From Cornus controversa (Eukaryota > Streptophyta > Magnoliopsida > Cornales > Cornaceae), in contig CM048845.1 in the NCBI GenBank assembly GCA_026545225.1, positions 103,536,033 to 103,600,032 on the forward strand: a DNA stretch of 64,000 nt, given 5' to 3'. The notes beneath the pieces are model-generated. The model was not told the DNA's origin, did no database searches, and saw only the letters and a list, made by a program, of their open reading frames with translations. Of this stretch, positions 11,325 to 23,159 are shown piece by piece; the stretch's first letter is position 1; each line of letters begins with the position of its first letter. The translations under genes and the position numbers were made by a program.

Positions 11325-12430
11325 AAACAATATACGTAAATCACAGGCGTAGAATCCAACGATGATCGGTATTTGATAATGGAACTCGGTAGTCCGATCT
11401 GAGCTTATCGCCAAAGAACCCCTTTATGTCTCCTTTTCCAACATCTCTCTGCGAAGAACATTAACTTCTACAGGGCCTCGCAACCTCTCTTTCTCTCTCA
11501 TTGCATCACACCCAAACACTTCCCTTCTCCCAGCTTTTTCCAAAGCAACAACACAACCACAATACAACCTCCTCGGACCCTAACAAACCCAACTCACTCT
11601 CAGCTCACCTGAGTTTCATTTTTTTATCAAATTGATGCCATTGAAAAAGAATGTTCCAAAAATGACGAGACTTTACAGATAATTCGCTCTTGGAACGAAT
11701 CGAAGAAGAACAACAATCTTGGATCAAGTTCTCCTGATTTGAGCTCTAGCGAGTTGAAATCAACTGGGTTGGACTTGGAAGTGAATTGAATCAAAGAGTC
11801 TAATAACAAACCATTTTTTTCTTGCTTGATTTGACTTGGTTGTGTTTAGGTATTTGAGATTACAATGGAGGATTTGAGCAAGAAGATCTGAACCAAGTAT
11901 TCGAAGCAATGCAATCAAATTACAAGGCTTGGTGCTCTGTCTTTCAACTTCGTCTCCATCCCATCATCTCATATCTCTCTCTTTCAATATCTATTCCTCT
12001 CCAAGAACCCAAATTTTGAAAAATGTTCCTTGAGATTATTTCTTACTGTCGAAGGATTTATATCAATCTTCTCCGTTTTTTTCTTCTTGCAGCAACTGGT
12101 GTGAATATTTCATACATATACATATATTTTATGCGAAGACATTTGTGTTTACTTTGCTGTGTTAGATCACTTGCTCTAGGGTTTTTTATTTATGACTAAG
12201 AAGAAGAAGAAGATGGTTGATTCAGTCGGTTAAGTTGTCAAAGGGCATTTCAGTCAAATTTCACACATGGCACTCACGTGCTATATTTTTTTTTTTTTGT
12301 TAGAGTTTGACAACAAATTAACACAATGGGGGTATTGTGATGACATTTTAAAAACGTCAAGGAAGTTTAGTTATTATATGGTGGTGATATGATTAAAATA
12401 TATAGTATTGAAGGTTTAGTAAATTAACCT
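11074..12430. mobile_element. Mutator-like element with gene-like cargo (candidate Pack-MULE)
   Basis: Long imperfect terminal inverted repeats: the left end AGGATTAAATCACTAAACCT pairs with the right end read in reverse, AGGTTAATTTACTAAACCTT, and similarity continues for about 60 bp. The interior is richer in GC and pyrimidines than its surroundings. At 11613-11786 there is an open frame of about 58 codons with ordinary hydrophilic protein composition, ending in a stop. Upstream is a CT-rich stretch resembling a plant 5' UTR. No transposase was seen and no clear 9-bp duplication flanks the ends. The cargo source is unknown. Confidence 0.55.
11282..11324. repeat. (TG)n(AG)n microsatellite
   Basis: A compound dinucleotide run just inside the left part of the Mutator-like element. 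Confidence 0.95.
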
Positions 12431-12996
12431 TTTTCTTTTTTATTCCATAAATCCATTAAATATATCGTCAATGCTACATTATTCATGTAGCATAACTATT
12501 TATGAGATAAATTTAAACTTCTACTTAAGAAGGTAAATAGGAAGACGAGAAGTTGTAGCAAGCACATAATATCTCCTCTATCTTTTAAATAAAAATAAAG
12601 TGACCCAACAAATATATATAAGGTGAACAACCCTTACCACTCCTTCATATGAAACATTGGTATGAGGTTTTGAAAAAATCACATATTCTCCTTTGCCTCT
12701 ATTTGACCGTTACAGGGGTTAAGAAAATGCATTGAAGTGACCAAATAGCCCTGAACTGTGTTAAATTTATAAGAATACCCATCTAATTGTTTGTAATGAC
12801 TTATATACCCATTACAATTTTGACCAAAATACACTCACCTCATGCCATGCTATTTAGGTACTTTTGGCTCAATTTTTTGTTCATTTTCCTCCAAATTGTC
12901 AACCACCAAGCGCTCTCTCTCTCTGATCTCTCTCTCTCTCTTTAAAGTCTAGATGACCAAATTTGTTCTCTCTCACACACACACGAACACATTGGA

Positions 12997-13033
<37 letters not shown>

Positions 13034-13189
13034 GATACATACATACATATCTGGGGTCCTCATCAAAAAGTAAAAACAAAAATAGAAGACAAAAATAGCT
13101 CTAATACAGATATCTTAAAGAGGCCAATATTAATTATAAACAAACTCTGTAAAAACAATTGTATGTTAACTTGAAACAACAACCATTAA
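12431..13189. other. Spacer with CT/CA microsatellites
   Basis: No gene seen. Dense (CT)n and (CA)n runs occupy about 12908-13034. The 73-residue open frame at 12953 is a by-product of these repeats. Confidence 0.7.
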
Positions 13190-13305
13190 TTCAATTGTTT
13201 TTTTTTAAAAAAAATTCATGATCTGAGAAGAGTACCATTAATTCAATTGTAATGTAATGCATTTCTTTATGTATGTGTGTGAATATTAACCTAATATAGT
13301 CGGTC
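13190..13305 (+). repeat. Direct repeat, copy 1
   Basis: A ~110-bp sequence around CTGAGAAGAGTACCA that recurs at 16323-16420. Its left part also matches the bases just before the Mutator-like insertion at 14578, so copy 2 was split by that insertion. The two copies flank an LTR-like block. Confidence 0.75.
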
Positions 13306-13439
13306 AAAACAACTAATAAGTGTCAAATGTTGTGCATTAAGGCCCTTGAATATGCATATAATAGTACATTAGTGATGCATTTCTATGTTTTTTTAGTTCT
13401 AATTTAGTTTAATCGTGATTTGCAGTTACTTGGAGCAAA

Positions 13440-14555
13440 TAAGGTGTAATTCAGTACCTTAAAGAGATTCAAGTGCTTCAGAGAAGGCTAGAGTAGCTGC
13501 AGCAAAAAAGCGAAACAAAGTGATGTAGGAATCATCTGCTCGATTGATCGGACCTTTAGCTCGATCGATCGAGTTGAGCCTATTGCGACTTGAACCACAT
13601 CTGTTGTATGACGCGAAGCTTAAAAAAGGTGCACTTGATGGGCTCGCGATCTGAACCTGGAGACTAAGTATAAATAGAAAAATTAGAGCCATTTGATGGA
13701 GAGCTAGCATTTGCAAGACTCAACCTCTATGTTTCACTTTCTCTATCTAAGACCACCATTGAAAGACCTTGGGTTGAGCTATGAAGATGAAGATCCAAAT
13801 AGAATTAATGATTCTCTCCATCTTTATGACAAGTTAGGCCTCTACTTAGGGCTTGACAAAGCCCCAAGCTCAAGTAATTGTATCATTTACTTCTCATTTG
13901 GGGAATTTTTATATTTGATGTATAAATCATGGAAGTTAGGGTAGATCTTTGGTTGTACCAAAGATTTGAGTTGTAATTTTCATATTAATCTTCAATTGCT
14001 TTTTATCTTATCTTAGAGTTGATGATTGTTGACGGTGATACTTGCAGGATAGGTTTAATTAGATATAGTTATGGATTAATTTGATAGTTCATGCTCATGT
14101 GAAGATGTGTTGTGTTATAAACTAGTGTAGAAATAGGTAGGTAGACAATGCATGCTAATCTAAGATGAGTTATACTTATTGATCTCAATTATAGCATTTT
14201 CTTGATCATTAGTGTGTGCTTGTAGCCACACTCACTAGTTTCTCTAATTGAATGGTAGATGGTACATTTTACAAAGGCTTAGGGTGGATTCAAAAGTCAT
14301 AAGTTTCTTTCTTCATTTCATTTCACTCTTGAGTGCTAGAATCTTTACTTGTTTTTTTCATTTGGTTTTAATTAGACAAATTAGGAACCAATCTCAAATC
14401 AACTTCTCTTATAATCAATTAGGTTTTAGTCTTAAATTCAATCAAGCTTTGATACTAGTGGACGATATCTCTACTACTATACTACACGATCCGTCCTATT
14501 GTGAATGGTGGCTAGTGCTATTTAGAGGTTCTATAAAGATTAAAATTGAAATAGC
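13440..14555 (+). mobile_element. LTR-like block, possibly an Athila/Tat-type solo LTR
   Basis: It has a strong TATA box (GTATAAATAG at about 13668), about 225 bp of upstream sequence with the palindrome CTCGATCGATCGAG near 13561, and a long transcribed part ending in a block (GTGGACGATATC, near 14459) that resembles the LTR ends of Athila-group elements. No coding sequence, primer site or target duplication could be fixed, so borders and class are uncertain. Confidence 0.35.
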
Positions 14556-14577
14556 ATATCATTTGTTTTAAAAAAAA

Positions 14578-16322
14578 AGGTAACTTACATTGACTTCCTA
14601 AATAGGTGAAATAATTGAGACCTCTTCTGTGTTTTCAAAAATAACACTGCACCCCTGTCAGTATTCTCAGTTAATAAAAATGATGAAATAACAAATATAC
14701 CCATGTCCTTTTAAGTGCTTTTTATTGTTATTTATTAAAAAAAATCATGTTTTGTAAAAAGACATTTATACTCCTTCACAACTTTCAAAATTTTAACCGT
14801 GATTATTTCCAAAAGTTAGAATTTTTATTTGTTTGTCTAATACATCCATTTAATATATATGCACATCTAAGAACTTATAGTTTAAGATTCATTATTGAAT
14901 AGTAATAATAGAAAACAAAAGGAAAAAAAGCAATCATAAGACTTTACTCACATGTCGTTAATAGTTGGCCGAAAGATTATGAAGTTAGTTGTTGAATCCA
15001 ATGACTTGCATATAAAGATTTTGAGTATGTGCCTCAATCCAACGATGCATTCAAAAAAAAGTACCAAATTTTACATCAAATACATCAAGGTAATTTTTTT
15101 TTAGAATAAGAGTTGAGATTATTCAATCCCATATATAAGATGAAATGGTGATACAACTGGGTCCATGTGAAACTAATCTCATCCACGAAGTCTCCAAAGT
15201 ATTCCTTTTTTTTTTTATCTTTTTATTCCATTAATTATTATAGAAATGAATTATTTATATTTCAGCAAAGTAAATTTTATTTTTAAAAAAAAAACATTAC
15301 AATGAGTCACCAAGTTTGGTTGTCTCTACTTCTTTCTCAAAATTGCCTTTGGTTGGTTGAATGAGAAGATATATGATGTGGGTGTGTGGATGGCTGAGTG
15401 TTATTAGTGTTTGATGTTATGTTGGGGATGATGGAGGGACAATGGGGTTTAAGGTGGTGATCTTTAGGCATCGTTTGGATTGAAGGATTTGGAAGCATAA
15501 GGAGAGAAAAGAAAGAAGTGGATAATGTGTTTTGTGTTTGGGTACTTTAAATGAAGAGAAAGGAGAGGATTGAGAGAGATTTGGAGGGATAGTTATCCCT
15601 CCCAATACCTCATATCATATCCTCCCAAAAATGAGAAGATTGGGAGGGTATGATATAAGGGATTGGGAGGGAAAGGACAGTGGGTTAAGTAGTACTTTCA
15701 TAATTTTGAAACTGTACTCAATAATTAGAAAAATAAAATTGTTATTCCACCCATGTTCCATTAAATATAAAAGGATATGACAGTAATTTAGTTGTTATCA
15801 TTTCATTTATTTTATTTCCCCTATCTTATCAAATAAGAATACTATATTTTCTTTTCTTTTCTCTCTTTTTTATCCAAACATGAATATAAAGTGATTGTTA
15901 TCATCTCCTTTCTTTTCTTTTCTCTCATAACTAATGTTTTCCACTTTTTTCTTTTCTCTCCTTTCTATCCAAACGGAGCCAAGTCGGAAGATGGCGTGAG
16001 GTTAAGGCAGAGGTGACCCAAGTAGGAAGAGAGGATGCCAAAGAGATGGAGTCGGAGAGATAGAAGGCAATATAAGGGCAAAATTGTCTACAAATATTAT
16101 GTCAAATAAGGCTATTTTACTCATTTCATACTTTTTAGGGGCATTTTGGGATTTTTAAGTTAAAAATGCCATGACATCAGTAATTTTCGTACCTACAAAA
16201 CTAACAGGGGAGGTTAGTGTTACAAAAGGTACACTGACAAGAAAGTGCAATGTTATTTTTAAAAACACAGTGGAGGTTTCTGTTATTTAGCCTATTTACA
16301 GGAGGTCAGTGTAATTTACCCT
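14578..16322. mobile_element. Non-autonomous Mutator-like element
   Basis: Terminal inverted repeats of at least 75 bp: left GGTAACTTACATTGACTTCC, right (reverse complement) GGGTAAATTACACTGACCTCC, both continuing through CTGTGTTTT and AAAAATAACA. Similar ends are familiar from widespread plant Mutator-type elements. A-rich 9-bp flanks (TAAAAAAAA and ATAAAAAAT) resemble a target duplication. The insertion splits copy 2 of the direct repeat described at 13190. No transposase was seen, and a second element is nested within (15467-15980). Confidence 0.7.
15467..15980. mobile_element. MITE with GGCTCCGTTTGGAT-type ends, nested
   Basis: The right end read in reverse (GGCTCCGTTTGGATAGAAAG) pairs with the left end (GGCATCGTTTGGATTGAAGG). 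Purine-rich arms carry GAGAGAAAAGAAAGAAGTGG. A truncated relative in the opposite orientation lies at 50590-50950, sharing both arm and core. No clean target duplication was found, so the superfamily stays open. Confidence 0.6.
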
Positions 16323-16420
16323 ATAAAAAATGCATGAACTGAGAAGAGTACCACTAATTCAATTGTAATGTAATTCATTTCTTTATGTGTGCACGTGTGA
16401 ATATTAATCTAATATAATAT
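16323..16420 (+). repeat. Direct repeat, copy 2 (right part)
   Basis: Matches 13208-13305 with few changes (CTGAGAAGAGTACCACTAAT here, CATTAAT there). The left part of this copy sits at about 14560-14577, on the other side of the Mutator-like element. Confidence 0.75.
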
Positions 16421-16643
16421 TAATTTAATAAAATTGAGTAATTATGTCTTCTTTTGAAGCAATACTCATTTTTTTTTTTTCCTTAGGCAAACACTTACCC
16501 ACAAATTTAACAAATTACCCACGATGAGGCTAGCCTTAATTTTAGTATGTCAAGTGAGTCAGGGTTGAACCCAAGGGGTCAAGAGAGTCGAGTCAAATAA
16601 GAGAATACTACACCGAGTTGGTTCGCTGAGATGACCAAATTAA

Positions 16644-16874
16644 GGACAAGGATCCTCTCCAGCCAAATCTCTCTCTTGAACTACACAGACCTCAATCATG
16701 TAGTTCAAATTCAGCTACATTATCATCTTGTTAAATTCAAATTTGAAATTTCTATTACAACTGAATTAGTAAATGCTAAAATTGAACAAGAAGATGAGGT
16801 GGCTAAATCTAAACCGCATGATTGAGGTCTGCAACGTTTAAGAGAGAGATTTGGGTGGAGAGGATTCTTGTCCT
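16644..16874. mobile_element. Foldback element with ~100-bp arms
   Basis: Almost the whole element is an inverted repeat: the left arm AGGACAAGGATCCTCTCC and the right arm in reverse, AGGACAAGAATCCTCTCC, continue through AAATCTCTCTCTT and AGACCTCAATCATG. Only about 20-30 bases are left as a loop near 16745-16773. It is flanked by a perfect direct repeat CAAATTAA (16636-16643 and 16875-16882), the target duplication. The 8-bp duplication leans towards a hAT-type MITE. A transcript would fold into one long hairpin. Confidence 0.85.
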
Positions 16875-16882
16875 CAAATTAA

Positions 16883-18838
16883 AGTGTTATTTTTTTATCA
16901 CTGATAGATCGTTGTATCATGAGATACAAGCGTCAGTCGGTTCAAACAATTCCATGTGGGGTGTCAATTTTCTTGAGGATATAGCATCGGTCTAATTACA
17001 AAAAATTTCATATTTATTTTATTTATTTTACTAAATTATACGATATAATTTATGTGATTCAGGTATGTTAGTATAAATTTCACTCTATCTTCAATTAGTA
17101 TCACATGTGGATATATTTTCTAACATTTATATCCTTTCACAGGTTCCGTATCATGCTGGTAAAAGAGAGAGAAAGCCAATTTGTGAAAAGAATTCATCCA
17201 CATGATTAGTTTATATAAAGAAAATCCCCCTTCATGTTCCACTAGCTTAGAAGGACGTGTTAAAATCAATCCAATGGAACACACGGATAGATGAGTTGAT
17301 CGAGACAATGACTCCTAGAACATGAACTCTAAAGTTTAGCTCTCCTTGAACTTGCATGATACTGCTGATTTGTGGGTGGTTGGATGCGTCTCTTGACTTA
17401 AAATAAACTATTTGCGTTAAAAACGTGTATGATGGAGTGGCTAAAAAAATTTGGAAAAAAAATAAAACATGTTAGTCATGACAAAGTTTTACATCAGCTT
17501 TTTAAGTCATCTGAAGTAACCCTCCTCCTTTCTCCAGACTTTGACCGTTTAAAAGAACACACGCAGAGTTAATTTGAGCAAAAATATAAATAAATAAAAA
17601 AGACATTTTGTAATTCTAAAATCTGCACAGAGTGCAACCCAATTCAAATTTAGATATATTACATTACTTACATTAGGTCCATTTGACAGATGCATACTTG
17701 GTATTTGGCCTCATTAGATGTGTCAACATTTGCAGATCAGTCTGCCCTTTTGGGAATCTTTTCATTTACATGATTTGAAGGAAAATATTGTTTTATCAAA
17801 GGAAATTATGAGTTTGGAGACAGCCCCATGTGTCTAGATAATTGCATTTTTCAATAACATGAGTCCCATTTTCACATTTGTTTATATTAAGAGGGAATAT
17901 TCTGACTTTTTTTTACAAAGTGCAGCTTTGTTAAAACTCTAATACCCAAGTTGATAAAAGGTGGTTCATGAATGGGGTCAGCAGTGCCTTTTCATGCACT
18001 TGTTGTAAGATGCGATCAATGATTTGTTAAGTACAAGTTCTTAATTATCAAGTTGGATGTTTGTCTTTAGATTGTACATTCATTGCAAACTTAGATAAGC
18101 TAGGTACAAACCTAATTTCTTTTTATAACAATCTAAAACATAGTAACAGTTATGGTATCTATCACCCCATTTAGTTCATTATATCGATCATAAACATGAT
18201 TGTTGTGTGTGTATGTTTGTGCGTGAATGAGAGAGAGAGAGAGAGAGTCTAGGTTGCTAACTTTCTATTATCTGGCTAAATGTTCAAAGCATCATTAGTT
18301 TTTTTTTTTTTTAAATCCTTCTTCTCCCCCTACTCTGCTTTTCTCATTTCATTTGTGGTCTAATCTCATCATCTGTTTCTCAGACCCTTCATTAAGCCTT
18401 TCTAATTCTAAATCAGTTTTGTGTTATTAGACCTTTTTGTGCATTCTACATCTAGTAGTGTTTAGAGCATAATTTCATCCTATATCAAGTGGTACAAGGG
18501 CTTTATATGTTCTGCATTACAGTGTATAAAAAAGAAGTTGTCTTAGCTCTCTGATATGATCACTTTCAACTCCACTTTGTTCTTTCACATGAAAGAAAAA
18601 GAAAAATTGCAAATCAGAATCAATCCATTTCGTATAAGTAAACAAAGCAACATTATTATTGTATCTTGGATTATGTCTCATCTCATCATTATTAAAATTG
18701 TAACATTGTATCTTGTCTACATGTGCTTCCTCTCTGTTTATGGCTCCTTGTTAAATTTTTAGTATAAAAAATACCAAAATCATAGGAAGTACCACATGCT
18801 ATCCTTGGTTCCTTCCATTCATAATAACTATCTAAAGC

Positions 18839-18889
<51 letters not shown>

Positions 18890-19490
18890 GTTATTAAAGT
18901 TCAAGGTGTGGCTGCATGAATTTGAAATGTTTAAGAAACAATGATAACCATATTATTGCTTGAATTATATGCTTAACCACCACATGCCCTATCAGTGATC
19001 AGAAGCATCCAATAAAGGTCTGTCTTTTGTTCTATCAGAACACTTCCCAGTGAACTTCAAGAATTAAGGATATATTAGTCATTTTCTGGTTGAGAGGTGG
19101 GGTCATGACTCATGATCAATCAAAAGAAAGAGGTTGGCCAACCTGGCCAATTAGATGCTCTACCTCTACCCTGTCTCCCGAGCAAAATTCAATTCTCAAG
19201 TCAATTAGCAAATGGGATTTGAGAATAACCGATCACTAAAATGGGAAGATTACATGCAAAGCACAAAGCAAAATATCATATAATGTGTGTGTATATAGTA
19301 GTCTTAGTAGATATATATATATATATATATACCAGATATAGACACATTATATTATGGAAACAAACATATTATACCTTTTGATAAAACTATATGATTACTT
19401 TGCATATGCTTGTCAGGCAGTTTGCCACCTTCATGCATCAAATAATACACAATATTCAAATGTTGTCCCTTCATATATATACATCAGTAC
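16883..19490. other. Unassigned spacer upstream of the transporter gene
   Basis: No gene or clear transposon recognised. It holds a (GA)n run at about 18230-18247, a long (AT)n run at 18842-18888 and a shorter one at 19312-19331. The bases just before the gene include a TATATATACAT stretch (about 19474-19484) that could serve as its TATA element. Confidence 0.6.
18842..18888. repeat. (AT)n microsatellite
   Basis: About 23 AT repeats, the longest in the window. Confidence 0.95.
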
Positions 19491-19547
19491 CATCCTTTGA
19501 TTGTACTTCATTCAAAGCCCCCAATTGAAAGAAAACGCAAGAACAAT

Positions 19548-21347
19548 ATGGCAAAAGAGAGTATTGTTTCTGAGAAAATGAAGCTTCTTCTAGCATTGCT
19601 TACTCTGCAGCTATGCTTTGCAGGATTTCACATTGTCTCTAGGGTTGCATTGAACATTGGTATTAGCAAAGTTGTTTACCCAGTTTATAGGAACATCATT
19701 GCACTGCTTTTGTTGGGACCCTTTGCTTATTTCTTAGAAAAGTGAGTTTCTACTTATTCCTTTTTCCACACCAACAAGACAACGGGATGGTTTATCTCAT
19801 ATTGTTAATGCTATGTTCTTTATTTTCAGGAAAGACAGACCACCTCTTACTTTTTCTTTACTGGTTCAGTTCTTCTTCCTGGCATTATTGGGGTATACAA
19901 GCAGCAATCTGAGTTTACCTTATTTAATTATAAACCCTTGTTGTCTCTACTTTTTCTCATAAATTGTTGCTTATTAGCTTCTTTTCTGTTCCCAGTATCA
20001 CTGCAAACCAAGGATTTTATATCTTGGGGTTGTATTATGCATCCCCAACTTTTGCATCCGCTATGCAAAACTCAGTTCCTGCAATTACTTTTGTCATGGC
20101 TTCTGCTCTAAGGTAATGAGGCGCTCCCTCCGTATGTGTGTTAATATATACATATATGTGCATGTATATATATACCTATATAGGGTATTTATACCATCTT
20201 TTGCTTTCTCAATCTCAGACTGGAGCAAGTTAATATCACAAGGAAAGATGGATGGGCTAAAGTTCTAGGGACAATTGCTAGTGTAGGAGGTGCCACTGTC
20301 ATTACTGTATATAAAGGACCTCCTCTTCTGCACAATGCACAGCAACCACTGGGAGTGGGAGATTCCTTGAAAGTAGACATGTTTTTCCCTTCAATGAAAA
20401 TCCAGAGCTGGACATGGGGCTGTATATATTTGCTTGGGCACTGCTTATCATGGGCTGGTTGGATGGTCTTTCAGGTCAGCCTATAAGCAATACATATTAA
20501 CCTTGAAAATAGCAGTTACCACTGCCACATGATCAAGCTAACCAATGAATCACCAATTCGCCCAGTGCTGGCCTTGCCTATTTCAATTACACATCTTCAC
20601 GTTTGTCAGTTAGAATTTTTACCATTACCAAACAATGGCCCTTCATTCATTATTTATAAATTGATATATTGCAGGCACCTGTGTTGAAGAAGTACCCTGC
20701 TAAACTCTCACTCACCTCATTTACATGTTTCTTCGGATTGATCCAGTTCCTAGTCATAGCAGCCTTTGCAGAAACCGATGCAGAGCGTTGGAGAATCCAG
20801 TCAGGAGAAGAGCTTTCTACAATCTTATATGCTGTAATAACTTCAAAAACGATTTACCCATTGTTTCATTTCATCCTATTACACAGGACTTGGATGATTC
20901 TTTTTATAAGTATCTAATTTACAATTATCTGCTTCCCATAGGGAATTGTGTCCTCTGGCATTGTCATATCCCTTCAAACTTGGTGTATTCACAAGGGAGG
21001 TCCAGTTTTTGTTGCTATCTTCCAACCTGTGCAGACAATTCTAGTCGCTGTCATGGCATTTGTAGTTCTTGATGATCAGTTATACTCCGGAGGGTCAGTG
21101 GAAAATGCATAGATTTGGACAGTTCACCTTTCTAAACTATATATATATGTGTATAAAATGAGTTACCACTTTTTTTTGCAGGATTATTGGGGTGATTCTC
21201 ATTATGATTGGTCTCTACTCAGTTTTATGGGGTAAAACTGAAGAAAAAAGAGCAGCAAACAAAGATAAGGAAGAAACATTGACAAGGCATCTTCTTGATG
21301 CTGGAACCAAAGATAAAGAAATTGTTGTTCTATTAGACATTCCATGA
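19548..21347 (+). CDS. UMAMIT4: WAT1-related (UMAMIT / nodulin MtN21-like) transporter, 7 exons
   Basis: Encodes a multi-pass membrane transporter of the plant drug/metabolite transporter superfamily. Relatives export amino acids or move auxin across the plasma membrane or tonoplast. Exons: 19548-19741, 19830-19892, 19996-20112, 20219-20474, 20675-20833, 20942-21093 and 21182-21347. All introns are GT-AG and the frame stays open, giving 368 residues against 389 for Arabidopsis WAT1. Two EamA repeats (about residues 15-145 and 185-335) and about ten membrane segments are visible. Family blocks include GFHIVSRVALN, PVYRNIIALLL, NQGFYILGL, QNSVPAITF, HCLSWAGWM, GGPVFVA and QPVQT. The start is the ATG in AACAATATGGC. 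An in-frame ATG 51 bases upstream would add a polar, family-atypical extension. From memory, blocks such as SRVALNIG and VYPVYRN match At3g18200 (UMAMIT4) better than WAT1. The substrate is not shown by the sequence. Confidence 0.92.
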
Positions 21348-23159
21348 CATATCCTTCTGTTTACAGATCAAGACAGTTCAAAATGGAGTGACAAGATCAG
21401 AGGATGAATCATATCACTTAATGAGATTATGTCCTTGTCTAAGATATGGTCAGCATATCAACATGTAAATCTATGGAATTTTTCTTTTTCCATTATTAAA
21501 TATCAAACTAAGCTGGCTCTAGCCTGCAAATACATTGAAGAGAAGCCCATTTTAATGAAGTTTAGATGGTTAGATCTGGTCTTTGTCAGCTGGCTGGTTG
21601 GCAGTCAAACAACTGGGAATCATTGAAAGTGAGGCTTCATGAATTGTACACTACTACTTATTTAGTGATTTACTTCTTTCATATCAAATAGAAGCTATGG
21701 TGTTTGCTTGCTCACCCTATTAGCCCAAGACAACTAACTATTCAAATCAACAAAAAAAATTTGATCCTAATCACTCGAATCAAAACCACTGCCGCTAGAC
21801 GAGCACACTATCATATGATCAGGTAAACCCAAGGAAAAGCAAACCTGAGACAGATTCTGACCCATTGCCGCCTCAGAGAACTCTCTCATCTGGTGCAGAT
21901 GATAACATCATAAAATCAACTTGCAATTATAGATGCAACCTTTCCTCCAAAAAGAACATAAAAAGAAAAAAAGGAGAAAAAAAAATGAGCAAAGCAATAG
22001 GCCTTGAGAATTGGTATCTGGATATTACTCTAAAAAAAAGGGGGACTCGTTCTAAATTTAAGAAGCAAATAGTGTTCCCCACCTCAAACCAATACTGGAA
22101 CCAGTAAAATGATTCCTTGTAGCATTTAAGCAAATGAATTGTAATATAGAAAACTAAAATGAAAGCTTTTTTCTCTATTTTGATCCCGCTCAAGGTTCCA
22201 TAACCAAAAGCAATATAGAAAACTAAGAATTGTAATTTGAAATGCTAAAACCGATAAGCAATAAACACAAACTATCAGTGATGGTAAGCAAGCAAAAAGT
22301 ACAAGAATCTTTTGTATGTAGATGAGAGGCAAGTATTAGAACTACTTACAGTGCGAAATAAGTAGTGAGACACGTGTGAGGCACCAAAACAACATTCGTC
22401 TACACCCACAATCTAACAACAGATTTATAATAACACCCATTGCACAAGTTAAAGAGCAACCTTATCTAAAGCAACAATTGGATGCACCAACCAAAATGTT
22501 TTTAAATATATACACAAACAAGGAATTTGAAACCTACTTTGAGACAATGTCAGGGTCACAAATTTATTTGGCAAAAAATGAAATTATTCCAGTCTAAGAG
22601 GTAGGGGATGTTCTAGGCTTGGCAAGGTTTCTAGGAATTATGCTCCAATTGATAGGAGGGATGGAAAAGTGAATAGATGGAAGAGGTATTTCTAGGAAAG
22701 AAAAGGTGTCCATCTCTCCTTTTATTTGGTTGAGTGGAAGGGGAGGAGGATAATATTATTTATTTGCTACTAAACCTTTAAATATATAAGTAATATATTT
22801 AATGAGGCTAATATCGTCCTTTCAATTTTATCCAACAAATGTCCTCCTTCTCTCCTCTTCTTCCCAATTCTGAATGGAAGCAAATTGGTGGGTCCATCCT
22901 CTCATTCTTACCCTCTTCCTCTCCCTCTACCAAACAATAGAAGTTTACTACTTCCTTCTCCCCTTACCTTCCCTTCTACCAAACAAAGATTTAGGATGAC
23001 ATCTCTCTCCTCCCTGTATCTAGACCTCCTGCTCGGTGCATCTTCAAGGCATTCTTGGCCTGGAATTCAGAAGACGAAAATTTTTGAGAGAATATTACGA
23101 GAGTGGAAAAGTTGTGCCCATTAATTGGAGGTAAACTCTCAATGATGAGTTCTCAAGCC
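21348..23159. other. Spacer with possible purine-rich MITE
   Basis: No gene seen. Between about 22640 and 22995, purine-rich sequence (TAGGAGGGATGGAAAAG) is followed by its pyrimidine-rich counterpart ending TACCAAACAAAG. This looks like the two arms of a MITE whose left end is worn away. Support is weak. Confidence 0.4.

Noticed and set aside
13459-13716. An 85-residue minus-strand open frame with a hydrophobic start
   Set aside because: It lies across an LTR-like promoter region with a TATA box on the other strand. It has no domain, and its composition is explained by chance.
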